DNA from: JAJOKK01 sp965370555
GTDB lineage: Bacteria; Bipolaricaulota; Bipolaricaulia; UBA7950; UBA9294
Direction of reading: 5' to 3'
DNA: 19,850 bases
NCBI GenBank assembly: GCA_965370555.1
Contig: CBDUVB010000030.1
Location: 1 to 19,850 of the forward strand
The stretch's first letter is position 1, and each line of letters begins with the position of its first letter. Positions 1 through 6,969 of the stretch are shown piece after piece. Below the pieces are notes generated by a model, which was not told the origin of the DNA, did not search any database, and worked only from the letters and a program-made list of their open reading frames with translations. Position numbers and translations under genes: made by a program.

Positions 1-1288
1 TTCCTACTGTGCGTAGGTCCAGCGGAAGGAAGAGGATATCGGGGGCCTGGTCGAGTCGCTCTCCATGGTAGATCTCCTCGCAGCGGAAGACTTGACCTAG
101 CAGAGGCTCCTTGCTGTGCGGGTTCACAACTGTCCGTAGTCTCTCGATCAGTTCGCCGATCAGCCGATCCTTCTCGCTTTCAGTGACGATCCCCTCAGGT
201 TCACGCCCGCGCAGGTTCAGGCGGATGTGCCCGATATCGGCGTGGGAATAGGCGCGTGTTCGCGACCAATCGATATCGTCGAGGGAGAGGAAGAGGGCGG
301 AGATCGCACGCGCGAGCCAGCCTTCGCCTACTGTATCGAAGAACGAGCGGACGAGCCCTAACCTATAGGCGAGGGGGTAAAGGAGGAGGCCGAGGCGCAT
401 GAGCCGCTTCTGTGTGAACCCGAGACGAAATGCGATGCGTTTGAAGCGGGTGGTCGATCCCTTTTTTAGGTGAAGGTACCCTGACCGAAGGAGCCAGGTG
501 TTGATCGAGAAGGTGTACTCCTCCGGACCCATTCCGTGATCGGAGAGGAGGATTACACTCGCCTCCACCGCCTGTGCAATCTCGACTAATTCCCCAACCT
601 GTCGATCGACCTCCTGGAAGACGGTGAAGAGAGGATCGAACCCGTTCTTCTCGACGCCCCAAAGATCATGCTGAACCTTGTCGGTCGCCTGAAAGTGGAG
701 CATCGCCAGATCCCAGTCGGTTTGGCACAGGAAATGCTTCGCCGCCGCCGCCCGTCCCTTTACGCTCGTCAGGAGCTCCTTCGTCTTGGCTTTGACGGTG
801 AATCGGTGGGCGCACTCCGGAAAAAAACGGTAATCCGGCGCAACGCGACGAAGCTCGGCGTAGGCCTTCGGAGGGGTAGTCGGTGTGGGGTCGCTCTCCG
901 GGGTCAACATCCCAGGGATGATCACCCCATGGACCTTTCGCGGCGGGTAGCTCAAGGGGAGCCCGATACTCAATACCTTTCTCCCGTTCTCACTTGCAAG
1001 CTCCCACACGGTGGGATAGGGGATGTCATCACCATTTACAACCGAGATGGAATAACTCCCTTGCCGGCGTTTTGTCCATCCGGAGATCCCGTGCTTCCCA
1101 GGATTGACCCCGGTTTGGAAGCTTGCCCACGCCGGGCCGGTCAGCGGGGGGATAGTACTCTGTAACGTTCCATGTGTTCCGCTTTCGAAGAGTCGTGCCA
1201 GGTGCGGGAGCTTCCCCTCCTTAAGCCACGGATCGATGAGCGGGAATCCCACTCCATCTAGACCGATGACGAGGATCCTTCGGTGCAT
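1..1288 (-). CDS. Alkaline-phosphatase-superfamily phosphodiesterase (type I phosphodiesterase/nucleotide pyrophosphatase-like), 3' end outside window
   Basis: I translated the minus strand from the ATG at 1288-1286 and found an uninterrupted frame of about 429 codons running off the left edge, so the C-terminus is missing. The N-terminus LVIGLDGVGFP carries the first metal-binding Asp of the superfamily. It is followed by a PPLTGPAWASFQTG segment, which fits the nucleophile Thr/Ser region, then GVNPGKHGI. Further on, SDHGMG supplies the usual metal-binding Asp-His pair. These proteins hydrolyse phosphodiester or phosphonate bonds with two zinc ions; the substrate cannot be told from sequence. 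No signal peptide is visible, so it is probably cytoplasmic. The ATG overlaps the TGA of the upstream glycosyltransferase by one base (TGATG), which points to translational coupling and perhaps a shared role in glycan or lipid metabolism (inference). Confidence 0.85.
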   Translation of the reverse strand, partial: MHRRILVIGLDGVGFPLIDPWLKEGKLPHLARLFESGTHGTLQSTIPPLTGPAWASFQTGVNPGKHGISGWTKRRQGSYSISVVNGDDIPYPTVWELASENGRKVLSIGLPLSYPPRKVHGVIIPGMLTPESDPTPTTPPKAYAELRRVAPDYRFFPECAHRFTVKAKTKELLTSVKGRAAAAKHFLCQTDWDLAMLHFQATDKVQHDLWGVEKNGFDPLFTVFQEVDRQVGELVEIAQAVEASVILLSDHGMGPEEYTFSINTWLLRSGYLHLKKGSTTRFKRIAFRLGFTQKRLMRLGLLLYPLAYRLGLVRSFFDTVGEGWLARAISALFLSLDDIDWSRTRAYSHADIGHIRLNLRGREPEGIVTESEKDRLIGELIERLRTVVNPHSKEPLLGQVFRCEEIYHGERLDQAPDILFLPLDLRTVG

Positions 1289-2274
1289 CACAGGATCTCC
1301 TGGTAGGCAGCGAGGAGGTCTTCTCCAACTTGGGACAGCGAGTGCCCCTGCACGACGTGGGATCCTCCACGGTTCCGGCCTTCCCGTCGATCGAACAGCG
1401 CACTGATAGCGGTGGCGAACTCCTGCGGCGTCTCCCCCATCGCACAATCCGTTCCCTCGTGGAGCCACCCCCGGTAGATTGGAAGGCGGCGTACGACAAG
1501 GGGGAGACCGGTCGCGGCGGCCTCCAGGATCACCAGTCCGAGCGACTCCCCGTGGGAGGGGAAGAGGAAAATATCAGACCCGCTGTAGGCTGCACCAACA
1601 TCATCGATGAACCCGGTGAAGTGGACGTTCTTTGGACGACGCTTGAGGAGGCGCTCGAAGCGAGGACTGTAGAAGAGAAGTCGATTGACCCTCGTCCCAA
1701 CCCAGAGGAACGAGACGCTCGGGAGAAGGCGAGCAACGGCTAAAAAATCCTCGATACCCTTACGGGGGATCACCTGTCCCGTGCAGAGAACCGTAGGGCG
1801 ATCGAGGCCGTACTCGCGCCGGAAGGAATCCCGCTTCTCTTGATCATAACGGAAGCGATCGACATCAACACCGCTTGAGACCACGTGGATCGGCCGCCCG
1901 TTCGCGATCCTATTGAGCCCCTGCGCAGCAAAAGGGGAGGGGGCGATGAATAGGTCCACGGCATGGGCGAATCTGCGGAGATACTCACCGTAGATGTGCG
2001 CGAGCGTGCGGGAGAAGGTGAACGATTCGTGGATCAGATCGGGGGGGGTATGGACGCTCAGCACGACCGGCCTCCCCCTCTTATGTGCCCAACGTGCATA
2101 GTAGAGCGACTTGGGCCCGATCCATTGCAGGTGTAGTATGTCGTAATCTGCAGCAGGGTCCCTTGTTACAGTAACCCCTTGGCTCTCTAAGGCCTGCACG
2201 GAATTGCGCGTTGCTACCCCAATCCCGGATTGGTCGACCAAGCCGTGTACCTCAAGGTATAGACAGATCTTTAT
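1288..2274 (-). CDS. Family-4 (GT-B) glycosyltransferase with apparent ATA start
   Basis: The protein is about 328 residues from the start chosen here. It begins IKICLYLEVHGL, the usual first beta strand of a GT4 enzyme. It has a middle CTGQVIPRKGIEDF motif (nucleotide-sugar domain), and HGESLGLVILEAAATG holds the two acidic residues of the EX7E motif that contacts the donor sugar phosphate. The family transfers sugar from a nucleotide-sugar to a glycan or lipid acceptor; donor and acceptor are unknown. The start is odd. No ATG, GTG or TTG lies between the end of the pncC gene upstream (2312) and the first strand. In-frame ATGs at 2424 and 2388 lie inside pncC and would add an unlikely 38-50 residue tail. 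A GGGAG lies 8 nt before an ATA at 2274-2272, exactly where Met is expected, so I chose ATA. The gene is coupled to the phosphodiesterase downstream. Confidence 0.85.
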   Translation of the reverse strand: MKICLYLEVHGLVDQSGIGVATRNSVQALESQGVTVTRDPAADYDILHLQWIGPKSLYYARWAHKRGRPVVLSVHTPPDLIHESFTFSRTLAHIYGEYLRRFAHAVDLFIAPSPFAAQGLNRIANGRPIHVVSSGVDVDRFRYDQEKRDSFRREYGLDRPTVLCTGQVIPRKGIEDFLAVARLLPSVSFLWVGTRVNRLLFYSPRFERLLKRRPKNVHFTGFIDDVGAAYSGSDIFLFPSHGESLGLVILEAAATGLPLVVRRLPIYRGWLHEGTDCAMGETPQEFATAISALFDRREGRNRGGSHVVQGHSLSQVGEDLLAAYQEIL

Positions 2275-2311
2275 TGTTACCGCTCCCTTGCGTAAAGACT
2301 GAGTGGGAAGG

Positions 2312-2815
2312 CTACCGGATCTCTTCCTCTCTTTCAAACAGGGCGGGAGTGCCTCCCAGCCTGTCGAGGACGAGTTTGAAAGCCGCATCGGCCGATCGTT
2401 CCTTATTTGCCAGCCGATCCCCATCCCAGACGAACCGACGGCAATGGATCGCTGCTGCTGTGGCTACAGCAATGTAGACTAGACCGACTGGTTTTTCCTC
2501 ACTCCCCCCGCCGGGACCGGCAATCCCTGTGATCGCCACCGCGATGTCACTCGCTAGGAGGTCCTTGCACCCTATTGCCATCGCCTTTGCCGTCTCTGCG
2601 CTCACCGCACCGTATCGATTGAGGATCGAAGCCGGGACCGCGAGTAGGCGCTCTTTTACATCGTTCTGGTAAGCGATGACTCCCCCACGGAAGTAGGCGG
2701 ACGATCCTGGAACATCGGTGATCCGGTTCGCCAATAGACCGCCGGTGCACGATTCGGCAACCGCAAGGGTCATCCCACGTACGGTTAGCATCTCTCCCAG
2801 TCGCTCTTCGAGCAT
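2312..2815 (-). CDS. pncC: Nicotinamide-nucleotide amidase (CinA C-terminal domain family)
   Basis: This 167-residue protein matches the stand-alone CinA C-terminal domain. It has AVAESCTGG near residue 18 (containing the catalytic serine of the family), GGVIAYQNDVKERLL, AVSAETAKAMA and AITGIAGPGGGSEEKPVGLVY. The enzyme deamidates nicotinamide mononucleotide to nicotinic acid mononucleotide in NAD recycling. The long N-terminal CinA domain (ADP-ribose pyrophosphatase) is absent, as in E. coli PncC. I chose the ATG at 2815, preceded by GAGGGGG at a short distance; the frame stays open to 2950 but that extension overlaps nth and is not family-like. It lies about 80 bp after nth and 37 bp before the glycosyltransferase, apparently in the same transcript. 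Confidence 0.92.
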   Translation of the reverse strand: MLEERLGEMLTVRGMTLAVAESCTGGLLANRITDVPGSSAYFRGGVIAYQNDVKERLLAVPASILNRYGAVSAETAKAMAIGCKDLLASDIAVAITGIAGPGGGSEEKPVGLVYIAVATAAAIHCRRFVWDGDRLANKERSADAAFKLVLDRLGGTPALFEREEEIR

Positions 2816-2895
2816 AAGACCCCCTCGCTTTCGGATTCCGTCCGTTCTTTCTTCCCTTATTTTCCTTGGTGAAGGGGGGAAAGGCAACCGTTCGC

Positions 2896-3552
2896 TCAGG
2901 AAGTCTCGGTCCGCCACGTGCAGTGATCGCTCAACGGGCACGTGGGGCACTCGGGACGACGCGGATGACAGATCTCGCGGCCGAGGCGGATCAACTGCAG
3001 GTGAAGACGTCTCATGAGCGCTGGATCGGGAGGGAGGAGCGCGTTCATCCGCTGGTGTGGGTCGTCTCTCTCTCCCACCAGGCCAAGACGGGTTATTATA
3101 CGCCGGATGTGCGTATCGACCGGGAAATACGGCTTGTCAAACGAGAAGAGCATCACGATCCCCGCCGTCTTCTTCCCCACTCCCGGGGAGGCGAGGAGCC
3201 ATGCCATCGCCTTGTCGAGGGGAAGATCGGCGAGGAAGGAGAGGTCGAGCGATCCCCGTTCTCGCATGATCCGTTCGAGGACCAGCTTAATACGGGACGA
3301 CTTCTGTCGGTGCAACCCACCGACCTGGATTGCTTCTGTAATCTCATCTACCGGGGCTTGTCTCACCTTGTCGAGGTCTCCGAAGTGTACAAGGAGGGAA
3401 GCGTAAGCTCGATCTCGGTTCGTATCATTCGTGTTCTGAGAGAGGATTGTCGAGATAAGTTCTTCGAGCGGATTGCTCGTGGTAACGGAGATTTCGCCGT
3501 AGTGATCATGGAGACGTTCTGCAATCCATCTCGTTACCTTCTCGGGGTTCAT
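2896..3552 (-). CDS. nth: Endonuclease III, DNA glycosylase/AP lyase
   Basis: The protein has 218 residues, the normal size for the family. The helix-hairpin-helix is ASPGVGKKTAGIVM, with Lys128 aligned to the catalytic lysine of E. coli Nth. PVDTHIRR gives the catalytic Asp146. The C-terminal iron-sulfur loop has Cys195, Cys202, Cys205 and Cys211 in C-X6-C-X2-C-X5-C spacing. It removes oxidised pyrimidines and nicks the abasic site in base excision repair. The start is the ATG at 3552, giving MNPEKVTRW; the open frame continues 28 codons upstream through low-complexity sequence. No Shine-Dalgarno is visible. A TTGCAC-18-TATCCT promoter ends 7 nt before the ATG, suggesting a leaderless message. 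It is the first gene of the minus-strand run nth-pncC-glycosyltransferase-phosphodiesterase. Confidence 0.95.
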   Translation of the reverse strand: MNPEKVTRWIAERLHDHYGEISVTTSNPLEELISTILSQNTNDTNRDRAYASLLVHFGDLDKVRQAPVDEITEAIQVGGLHRQKSSRIKLVLERIMRERGSLDLSFLADLPLDKAMAWLLASPGVGKKTAGIVMLFSFDKPYFPVDTHIRRIITRLGLVGERDDPHQRMNALLPPDPALMRRLHLQLIRLGREICHPRRPECPTCPLSDHCTWRTETS

Positions 3553-3559
3553 GCCTGTG

Positions 3560-3589
3560 AGGATAGGTGAAGCCGCCCGGGCGGTGCAA
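3560..3589 (-). promoter_or_regulatory. Predicted sigma-70 promoter of the nth operon
   Basis: On the minus strand TTGCAC (3589-3584) and TATCCT (3565-3560) are 18 bp apart, a fair match to the sigma-70 consensus. The -10 box ends 7 nt before the nth ATG, so transcription would begin at or within a base or two of the start codon. Confidence 0.5.
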
Positions 3590-3630
3590 GAGGAATTGAG
3601 AGATCGGAAGATTGAATGATCGGGAGATTC

Positions 3631-3665
3631 AATCACTCAATCACTCACTCGCTCAATCATTCACT
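3631..3665. repeat. Degenerate 8-bp tandem repeat (AATCACTC-type)
   Basis: Four consecutive octamers (aatcactc, aatcactc, actcgctc, aatcattc) lie in the divergent nth/secreted-protein spacer, next to GATCGGGAG at 3618-3626. The same octamer on the opposite strand and the same GATCGGGAG recur at 19776-19804, so this is a dispersed unit and not a chance run. Confidence 0.75.
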
Positions 3666-3724
3666 TTGAGTTCGCCAGTGGGTATTTACTTTACCGGCAT
3701 TCGCCAAGGCGGTGGAACATCCGC

Positions 3725-3730
3725 TACAAT
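3725..3730 (+). promoter_or_regulatory. -10 box placed for leaderless expression of the secreted protein
   Basis: TACAAT ends 7 nt before the ATG at 3738, with no Shine-Dalgarno in between. A convincing -35 is not visible (TCGCCA at 3701-3706 is poor). Confidence 0.4.
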
Positions 3731-3737
3731 ACGATCT

Positions 3738-4481
3738 ATGGTCCATCGAGTTGCAGGATTAGCTCTTGTTGTTTGTCTTCTCGGCGTAGTCGTGGCGGGA
3801 GCCTCCCCTGCTTCGCTTGGTTCTGTGTTCGCTGATTCCTACACTGCTTTCGCCCCTCTTTACGCTGTATACCGGTCGTACGCCAATTATCTTTTCTATG
3901 GCTCCGAGGTGGCGATCCCTCCTGGGTTAAACGAGGCATGTGATGCCGTCTCCGATCGGTTGGTCGATCTCCACATGGCGTTCATCGTGCAGACGGATTC
4001 CCAACGAGTTGAGGAAGTCACCAGGCTTGCTCACCTGCGGTCGAGCGTGGCCTCATTCTGCCGTGACTACCAGGAACAGATCGCGGCGATCGGCAACCTT
4101 AGCGAACCTGACCTCGACCTGTTTACGCAAGCGGCGGACGCGGGTATGTTTGCGGCGGTCTACGAGCTGAACAAGCAGCTCGAAGGGGTCTTCACCATCG
4201 CGCTGGAGAGTTACGAGGGAACGAAGGACGGCTGGGCATTTAGTGTCTCCTTTGCGATCCGGGCGCTCTTGAAACAAGGACCGATCGAGCAGGTCGATCC
4301 TACCCTCAAGGAGATCCTCCTTGGCCCCGAGGAGGATCCATTCCCGCGCAAGGATCTCCCCGCGGTGATCCTTCCGGAGATCGACGCGTTCGCCGCCCTC
4401 GTTGGGAGAAATCTGACAGCGGACGAGCAGGGGGAGATGATTTCACTCGCGTTAGCCATCTATACCTTTCTCAATCCATGA
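3738..4481 (+). CDS. Secreted protein of unknown function
   Basis: I do not recognise this 247-residue protein. From the ATG at 3738 it begins with MVHR and a hydrophobic stretch ending near GASPA, a good Sec signal peptide, so the mature part should be outside the cytoplasmic membrane. The rest is mostly helical-looking and mildly acidic, with two cysteines in the mature part (in NEACDA and SSFCRD-like contexts near residues 68 and 108) that could form a disulfide. An upstream ATG at 3612 in the same frame would put 42 residues of repeat-derived sequence before the signal peptide, so I rejected it. The gene is divergent from nth and stands alone; about 550 bp without a clear gene follows. 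Confidence 0.8.
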   Translation: MVHRVAGLALVVCLLGVVVAGASPASLGSVFADSYTAFAPLYAVYRSYANYLFYGSEVAIPPGLNEACDAVSDRLVDLHMAFIVQTDSQRVEEVTRLAHLRSSVASFCRDYQEQIAAIGNLSEPDLDLFTQAADAGMFAAVYELNKQLEGVFTIALESYEGTKDGWAFSVSFAIRALLKQGPIEQVDPTLKEILLGPEEDPFPRKDLPAVILPEIDAFAALVGRNLTADEQGEMISLALAIYTFLNP

Positions 4482-4602
4482 AGAGCCTATTACAAAGTGC
4501 GGCCTACCAGTCCTACGTCGATCTAGCCTCTTTCCGGTCTCACCGGAGCCTGTTGTGTGAACCTTCTACTGCTCGTTTTCAAACTCAAACCGTAGTTTCA
4601 AG

Positions 4603-4695
4603 CATTTTACCGCAGAGGACGCAAAGATCGCTGAGATGAAGCATTAATGTTCCCATTCCACTCTCTGCGTGCTCCGCGCCCTCGGCGGTGAAAGC
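4603..4695. repeat. Imperfect inverted repeat of the ACCGCAGAGGACGCAAAG type
   Basis: The left arm (about 4605-4636, ACCGCAGAGGACGCAAAGA...) and right arm (about 4662-4693, CTCTGCGTGCTCCGCGCC...GGTGAAA) are imperfect reverse complements around a short spacer. Related arms occur at 5893-5912, 7590-7675 and 7720-7740, so this is a dispersed intergenic family. The rest of 4482-5031 holds a promoter-like site, a possible small ORF and nothing else I could recognise. Confidence 0.6.
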
Positions 4696-4739
4696 TTCTA
4701 TTTCGTAAGGGGAAGGGGTTTATGCAACAGCCTCTGCGT

Positions 4740-4768
4740 TTGCGGAAAGCTTTTCCATGTGCTACACT
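4740..4768 (+). promoter_or_regulatory. Predicted sigma-70 promoter with extended -10
   Basis: TTGCGG (4740-4745), a 17-bp spacer ending TGC, and TACACT (4763-4768). The TGTGC just before the -10 is the same as in the sigma-factor promoter at 19017-19045. Transcription would begin near 4775, ahead of the possible small ORF at 4845 and the RIO kinase at 5032. Confidence 0.45.
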
Positions 4769-4844
4769 CGTGCGCGTTGGGTTCATGGGAATCCAAGTGT
4801 TTGCGCAAGACAGCTATCCGGTTCAGTTTTAAAGGAGGTGCCCT

Positions 4845-4898
4845 ATGGAAAGAAGTGAAGCAATCATTCAGGGTGTCGCCTCCACTATAACCCGGTAG
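4845..4898 (+). CDS. Possible 17-residue peptide ORF (MERSEAIIQGVASTITR)
   Basis: A near-perfect Shine-Dalgarno (AAAGGAGGTG at 4831-4840) lies 4 nt before an ATG that opens a 17-codon frame ending in TAG. A promoter candidate sits about 70 nt upstream. It could be a real micro-peptide, a leader peptide acting on the RIO kinase gene about 130 bp downstream, or the surviving 5' end of a lost gene. No homology claim is made. Confidence 0.3.
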   Translation: MERSEAIIQGVASTITR

Positions 4899-5031
4899 TT
4901 CGTCAATCTCTTTTAAACCTCTGAGAACGCACTGCTGCCGTTTTACGTACGACATCCTCTTGATAGGAATCCCTTGGTAGTCTGCACGTGGAGGAGCGCT
5001 GCCTCATCACCTGGTACAAAGGAGATCATCT

Positions 5032-5832
5032 TTGATACATGCAGAAGAGCTATTTGAGCTGGCATTGGGGTCGGAGCGGGTCGATATGATTCGCGACGGC
5101 GAGCTTCTCAACGCGCTTCAACCATTTCTCGACGAGGGATTCATCACGGAAATCGTAGCCACGCTCCAACGTGGTAAGGAGGCAACGGTCTATTGCTGCC
5201 GCGCACATCCCTGCACCGGGCGGGAACTGTTCGCCGCCAAGGTATACCGACCATACGCTGCAAGTGCATTTCGCAGCAGGGCCGTCTATAAACAGGGGCG
5301 CGAGCGTGCACATCGCCCCAATCCAAGGACGATGCGAGCGATACGAGCCAAGACCGCGTTCGGCCACCAGGCCGCCAGGGGTGACTGGATATACCAGGAG
5401 TACGAGAACCTTCAACTACTGAATGCAGCGGGCGCCGATGTTCCGCACCCCTTTGCCGTGGAGGATTCAGCAATCCTCATGGATTACATCGGCAATGAAG
5501 CGACACCCGCACCGTTGTTGCTCGGAGCGGAGTTCCCCACTGGCAAGGCGCAATGCGTATTCGATCGAGTAATGAGGAACGTGGAGCTATTCCTTGTGGA
5601 GGACCGAGTCCACGGTGATCTGTCACCTTACAACATCCTCTATTGGGACGAGCAGATCACGATAATCGATCTACCACAGATGGTGGACCCACGGTTCAAT
5701 CCAAGCGCGTTCTCACTCCTCCAGCGCGACATAGAGAATGTTGTCAAGTTCTTCGAAAAGCACGGTGTGAGGGCATCCGCTGCCGCTATCGCCATCGATC
5801 TGTGGAAGCATTATATGCGTGCTACGTTGTGA
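5032..5832 (+). CDS. RIO-family serine/threonine protein kinase
   Basis: The protein has 266 residues. The nucleotide-binding strand carries RGKEATVY (residues 47-54) and AAKVY with the ATP-contacting Lys70. A YQEYENLQLL segment holds acidic residues of helix C type, and ILMDYIG is the hinge. VHGDLSPYNIL (193-203) is the catalytic loop with Asp196 and Asn201. IIDLPQMVDPRFNPSA has Asp213 in the RIO metal-binding position, followed by LLQRDIENVVKFFEK. These are RIO1-type signatures. RIO proteins act as kinases or ATPases; in eukaryotes and archaea they serve small-subunit maturation, while the role of bacterial members is poorly known. The start is TTG at 5032 with AAAGGAG about 7 nt upstream. 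The gene is isolated, between a repeat-bearing spacer and a convergent transporter gene. Confidence 0.9.
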   Translation: MIHAEELFELALGSERVDMIRDGELLNALQPFLDEGFITEIVATLQRGKEATVYCCRAHPCTGRELFAAKVYRPYAASAFRSRAVYKQGRERAHRPNPRTMRAIRAKTAFGHQAARGDWIYQEYENLQLLNAAGADVPHPFAVEDSAILMDYIGNEATPAPLLLGAEFPTGKAQCVFDRVMRNVELFLVEDRVHGDLSPYNILYWDEQITIIDLPQMVDPRFNPSAFSLLQRDIENVVKFFEKHGVRASAAAIAIDLWKHYMRATL

Positions 5833-5874
5833 GTGTCGCGATACCTTGGCGGCTTGAGTGAGCGTAGCGAACGG

Positions 5875-5915
5875 GCGAGAGAAAAGCTTGTGCCTCTCGC
5901 AAAGACGCAAAGAAT
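5875..5915. repeat. Dispersed CTCTCGCAAAGACGCAAAG repeat copy
   Basis: The segment containing GTGCCTCTCGCAAAGACG (about 5892-5909) is the reverse complement of CGTCTTTGCGAGAGGCAC at about 7722-7740. It lies in the spacer between the RIO kinase and the transporter gene and belongs to the family described at 4603-4695. Confidence 0.6.
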
Positions 5916-5964
5916 AGCGGAAGACAGGTGGAGGCTGCGGGGTAGCGGCGCATCCAGAACGACT

Positions 5965-6834
5965 CTACCACGCTATCGACACCAGCATCACCCCGGCGAT
6001 GATTAGAAGAACGCCGATCGCAGAACGTTTCGAAGGGCGTTCCTTCAAGATGAGAACACTGGCCAGGAATCCGAACAGGACGACCAGACCCCGAATTGGG
6101 GCAATGAGGTTCGCGGGCGCTCGATCGAGAGCAAACAGCCACAGCACAGACCCAAGGAAGAGGTTGGTTAAACCGGTGAGCGTGGCAATGCTTATCCCTC
6201 TTCGGGACCAGGAAAACCCGCCTAAACAGTACCGCGAAAGAGCAAACACGCCCCATGCACTGGCTGAGCCCGTGAGTGCCATCAATTGATAAGTGAGTGG
6301 AGTCATGCCCTGAGTGAGGCAGTGCTTTGCAGGCACTATCTCGGCGACTCCCCACAACACCCCCGCGGCGAGTGCGACCCACGGTCCCCAGCGCGTTGTG
6401 TGTTTGTCCGATCGGTCATGGTTAGAGGCGAGGAAGTACGCGCCCAGCACCACCAGCACCGCAGCAGCGAACGACGCGAATTGCGGTGACTCTCCGAGGA
6501 AAACAACCGCCGCTACCACGCCCCAAAACGGTGCTGTGTTGGAGAGAGGTACGGCTTCGTGTGCAGGGCTTCTCTTCAAAGCGATCATATGAAGCAATGT
6601 GCCGCCGAATGAATCCAATGTGCCGCCGAGAACGGCTATGATCAGTAGTTTAGGGGCGACCATAGAAAACCCTGTCGTGAGAAGACCGAATGCAATTACG
6701 AACAGGAGAGCGGATCCCGCACGAATGAACCCGAACAGGGCGAGCGAGGTGTCCGTAAGCCCTTGCTTGGCGATGACCTGTCCCCCTCCCCACAAGAAGG
6801 CACTACAAACTGCAAAAATGACCGCGGTAGCGAT
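5965..6834 (-). CDS. EamA/DMT-superfamily transporter with apparent ATC start
   Basis: This is a very hydrophobic protein of about 289 residues with some ten membrane segments in two EamA repeats. The first repeat contains FLWGGGQVIAKQG and HMIALKRSPAHEAVPLSNTAPFWGVV; the second contains AAGVLWGVAEIVPAKHCL and LDRAPANLIAPIRGLVVLFGFLASVLILKERPS. The family exports or imports small metabolites; the substrate cannot be told. The usual start rule would give TTG at 6795 (LWGGGQ...), but this cuts through the first membrane helix. The frame is open 5' of it only to a TAG at 6849-6847. In that stretch GAGGAGG is followed 6 nt later by ATC at 6834-6832, giving IATAVIFAVCSAFLW, a full first helix. I therefore place the start at ATC with reservation. 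The gene is single and convergent with the RIO kinase. Confidence 0.85.
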   Translation of the reverse strand: MATAVIFAVCSAFLWGGGQVIAKQGLTDTSLALFGFIRAGSALLFVIAFGLLTTGFSMVAPKLLIIAVLGGTLDSFGGTLLHMIALKRSPAHEAVPLSNTAPFWGVVAAVVFLGESPQFASFAAAVLVVLGAYFLASNHDRSDKHTTRWGPWVALAAGVLWGVAEIVPAKHCLTQGMTPLTYQLMALTGSASAWGVFALSRYCLGGFSWSRRGISIATLTGLTNLFLGSVLWLFALDRAPANLIAPIRGLVVLFGFLASVLILKERPSKRSAIGVLLIIAGVMLVSIAW

Positions 6835-6856
6835 GATGTGCCTCCTCTACAGCATC

Positions 6857-6939
6857 AGGGTCGACCTTCCGGTCAACTTGAGATTCCCTGTGATCTTGCC
6901 ACAGGGTTTCCTTATACCCCTCTCCTTGATAGGAGAGGG
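6857..6939. repeat. Hairpin cluster, unit 1 (three stem-loops)
   Basis: Three stem-loops occur in order. GACCTTCCGGTC lies at 6863-6874. CCCTGTG-ATCTTGC-CACAGGG at 6886-6906 has a 7-bp perfect stem. CCCTCTCC-TTGATA-GGAGAGGG at 6918-6939 has an 8-bp perfect stem and is followed by TCGGGGTGAGG. The first two have counterparts in the same order at 6970-7026. None is followed by a run of T on either strand that would make a classical terminator. Confidence 0.7.
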
Positions 6940-6969
6940 TCGGGGTGAGGTGAAATAATGAAATCCCGG

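Noticed and set aside
668..1165. 165-residue plus-strand ORF
   Set aside because: It lies opposite the phosphodiesterase gene, whose minus-strand translation carries clear family motifs; this reading has none.
2866..3570. 234-residue plus-strand ORF
   Set aside because: Antisense to nth, which has all catalytic and iron-sulfur residues.
4532..4547. Terminator after the secreted protein (TCCGG-TCTCA-CCGGA)
   Set aside because: Only a 5-bp stem and no T tract follows.
6918..6939. Rho-independent terminator
   Set aside because: The 8-bp stem is strong but no T run follows on either strand.
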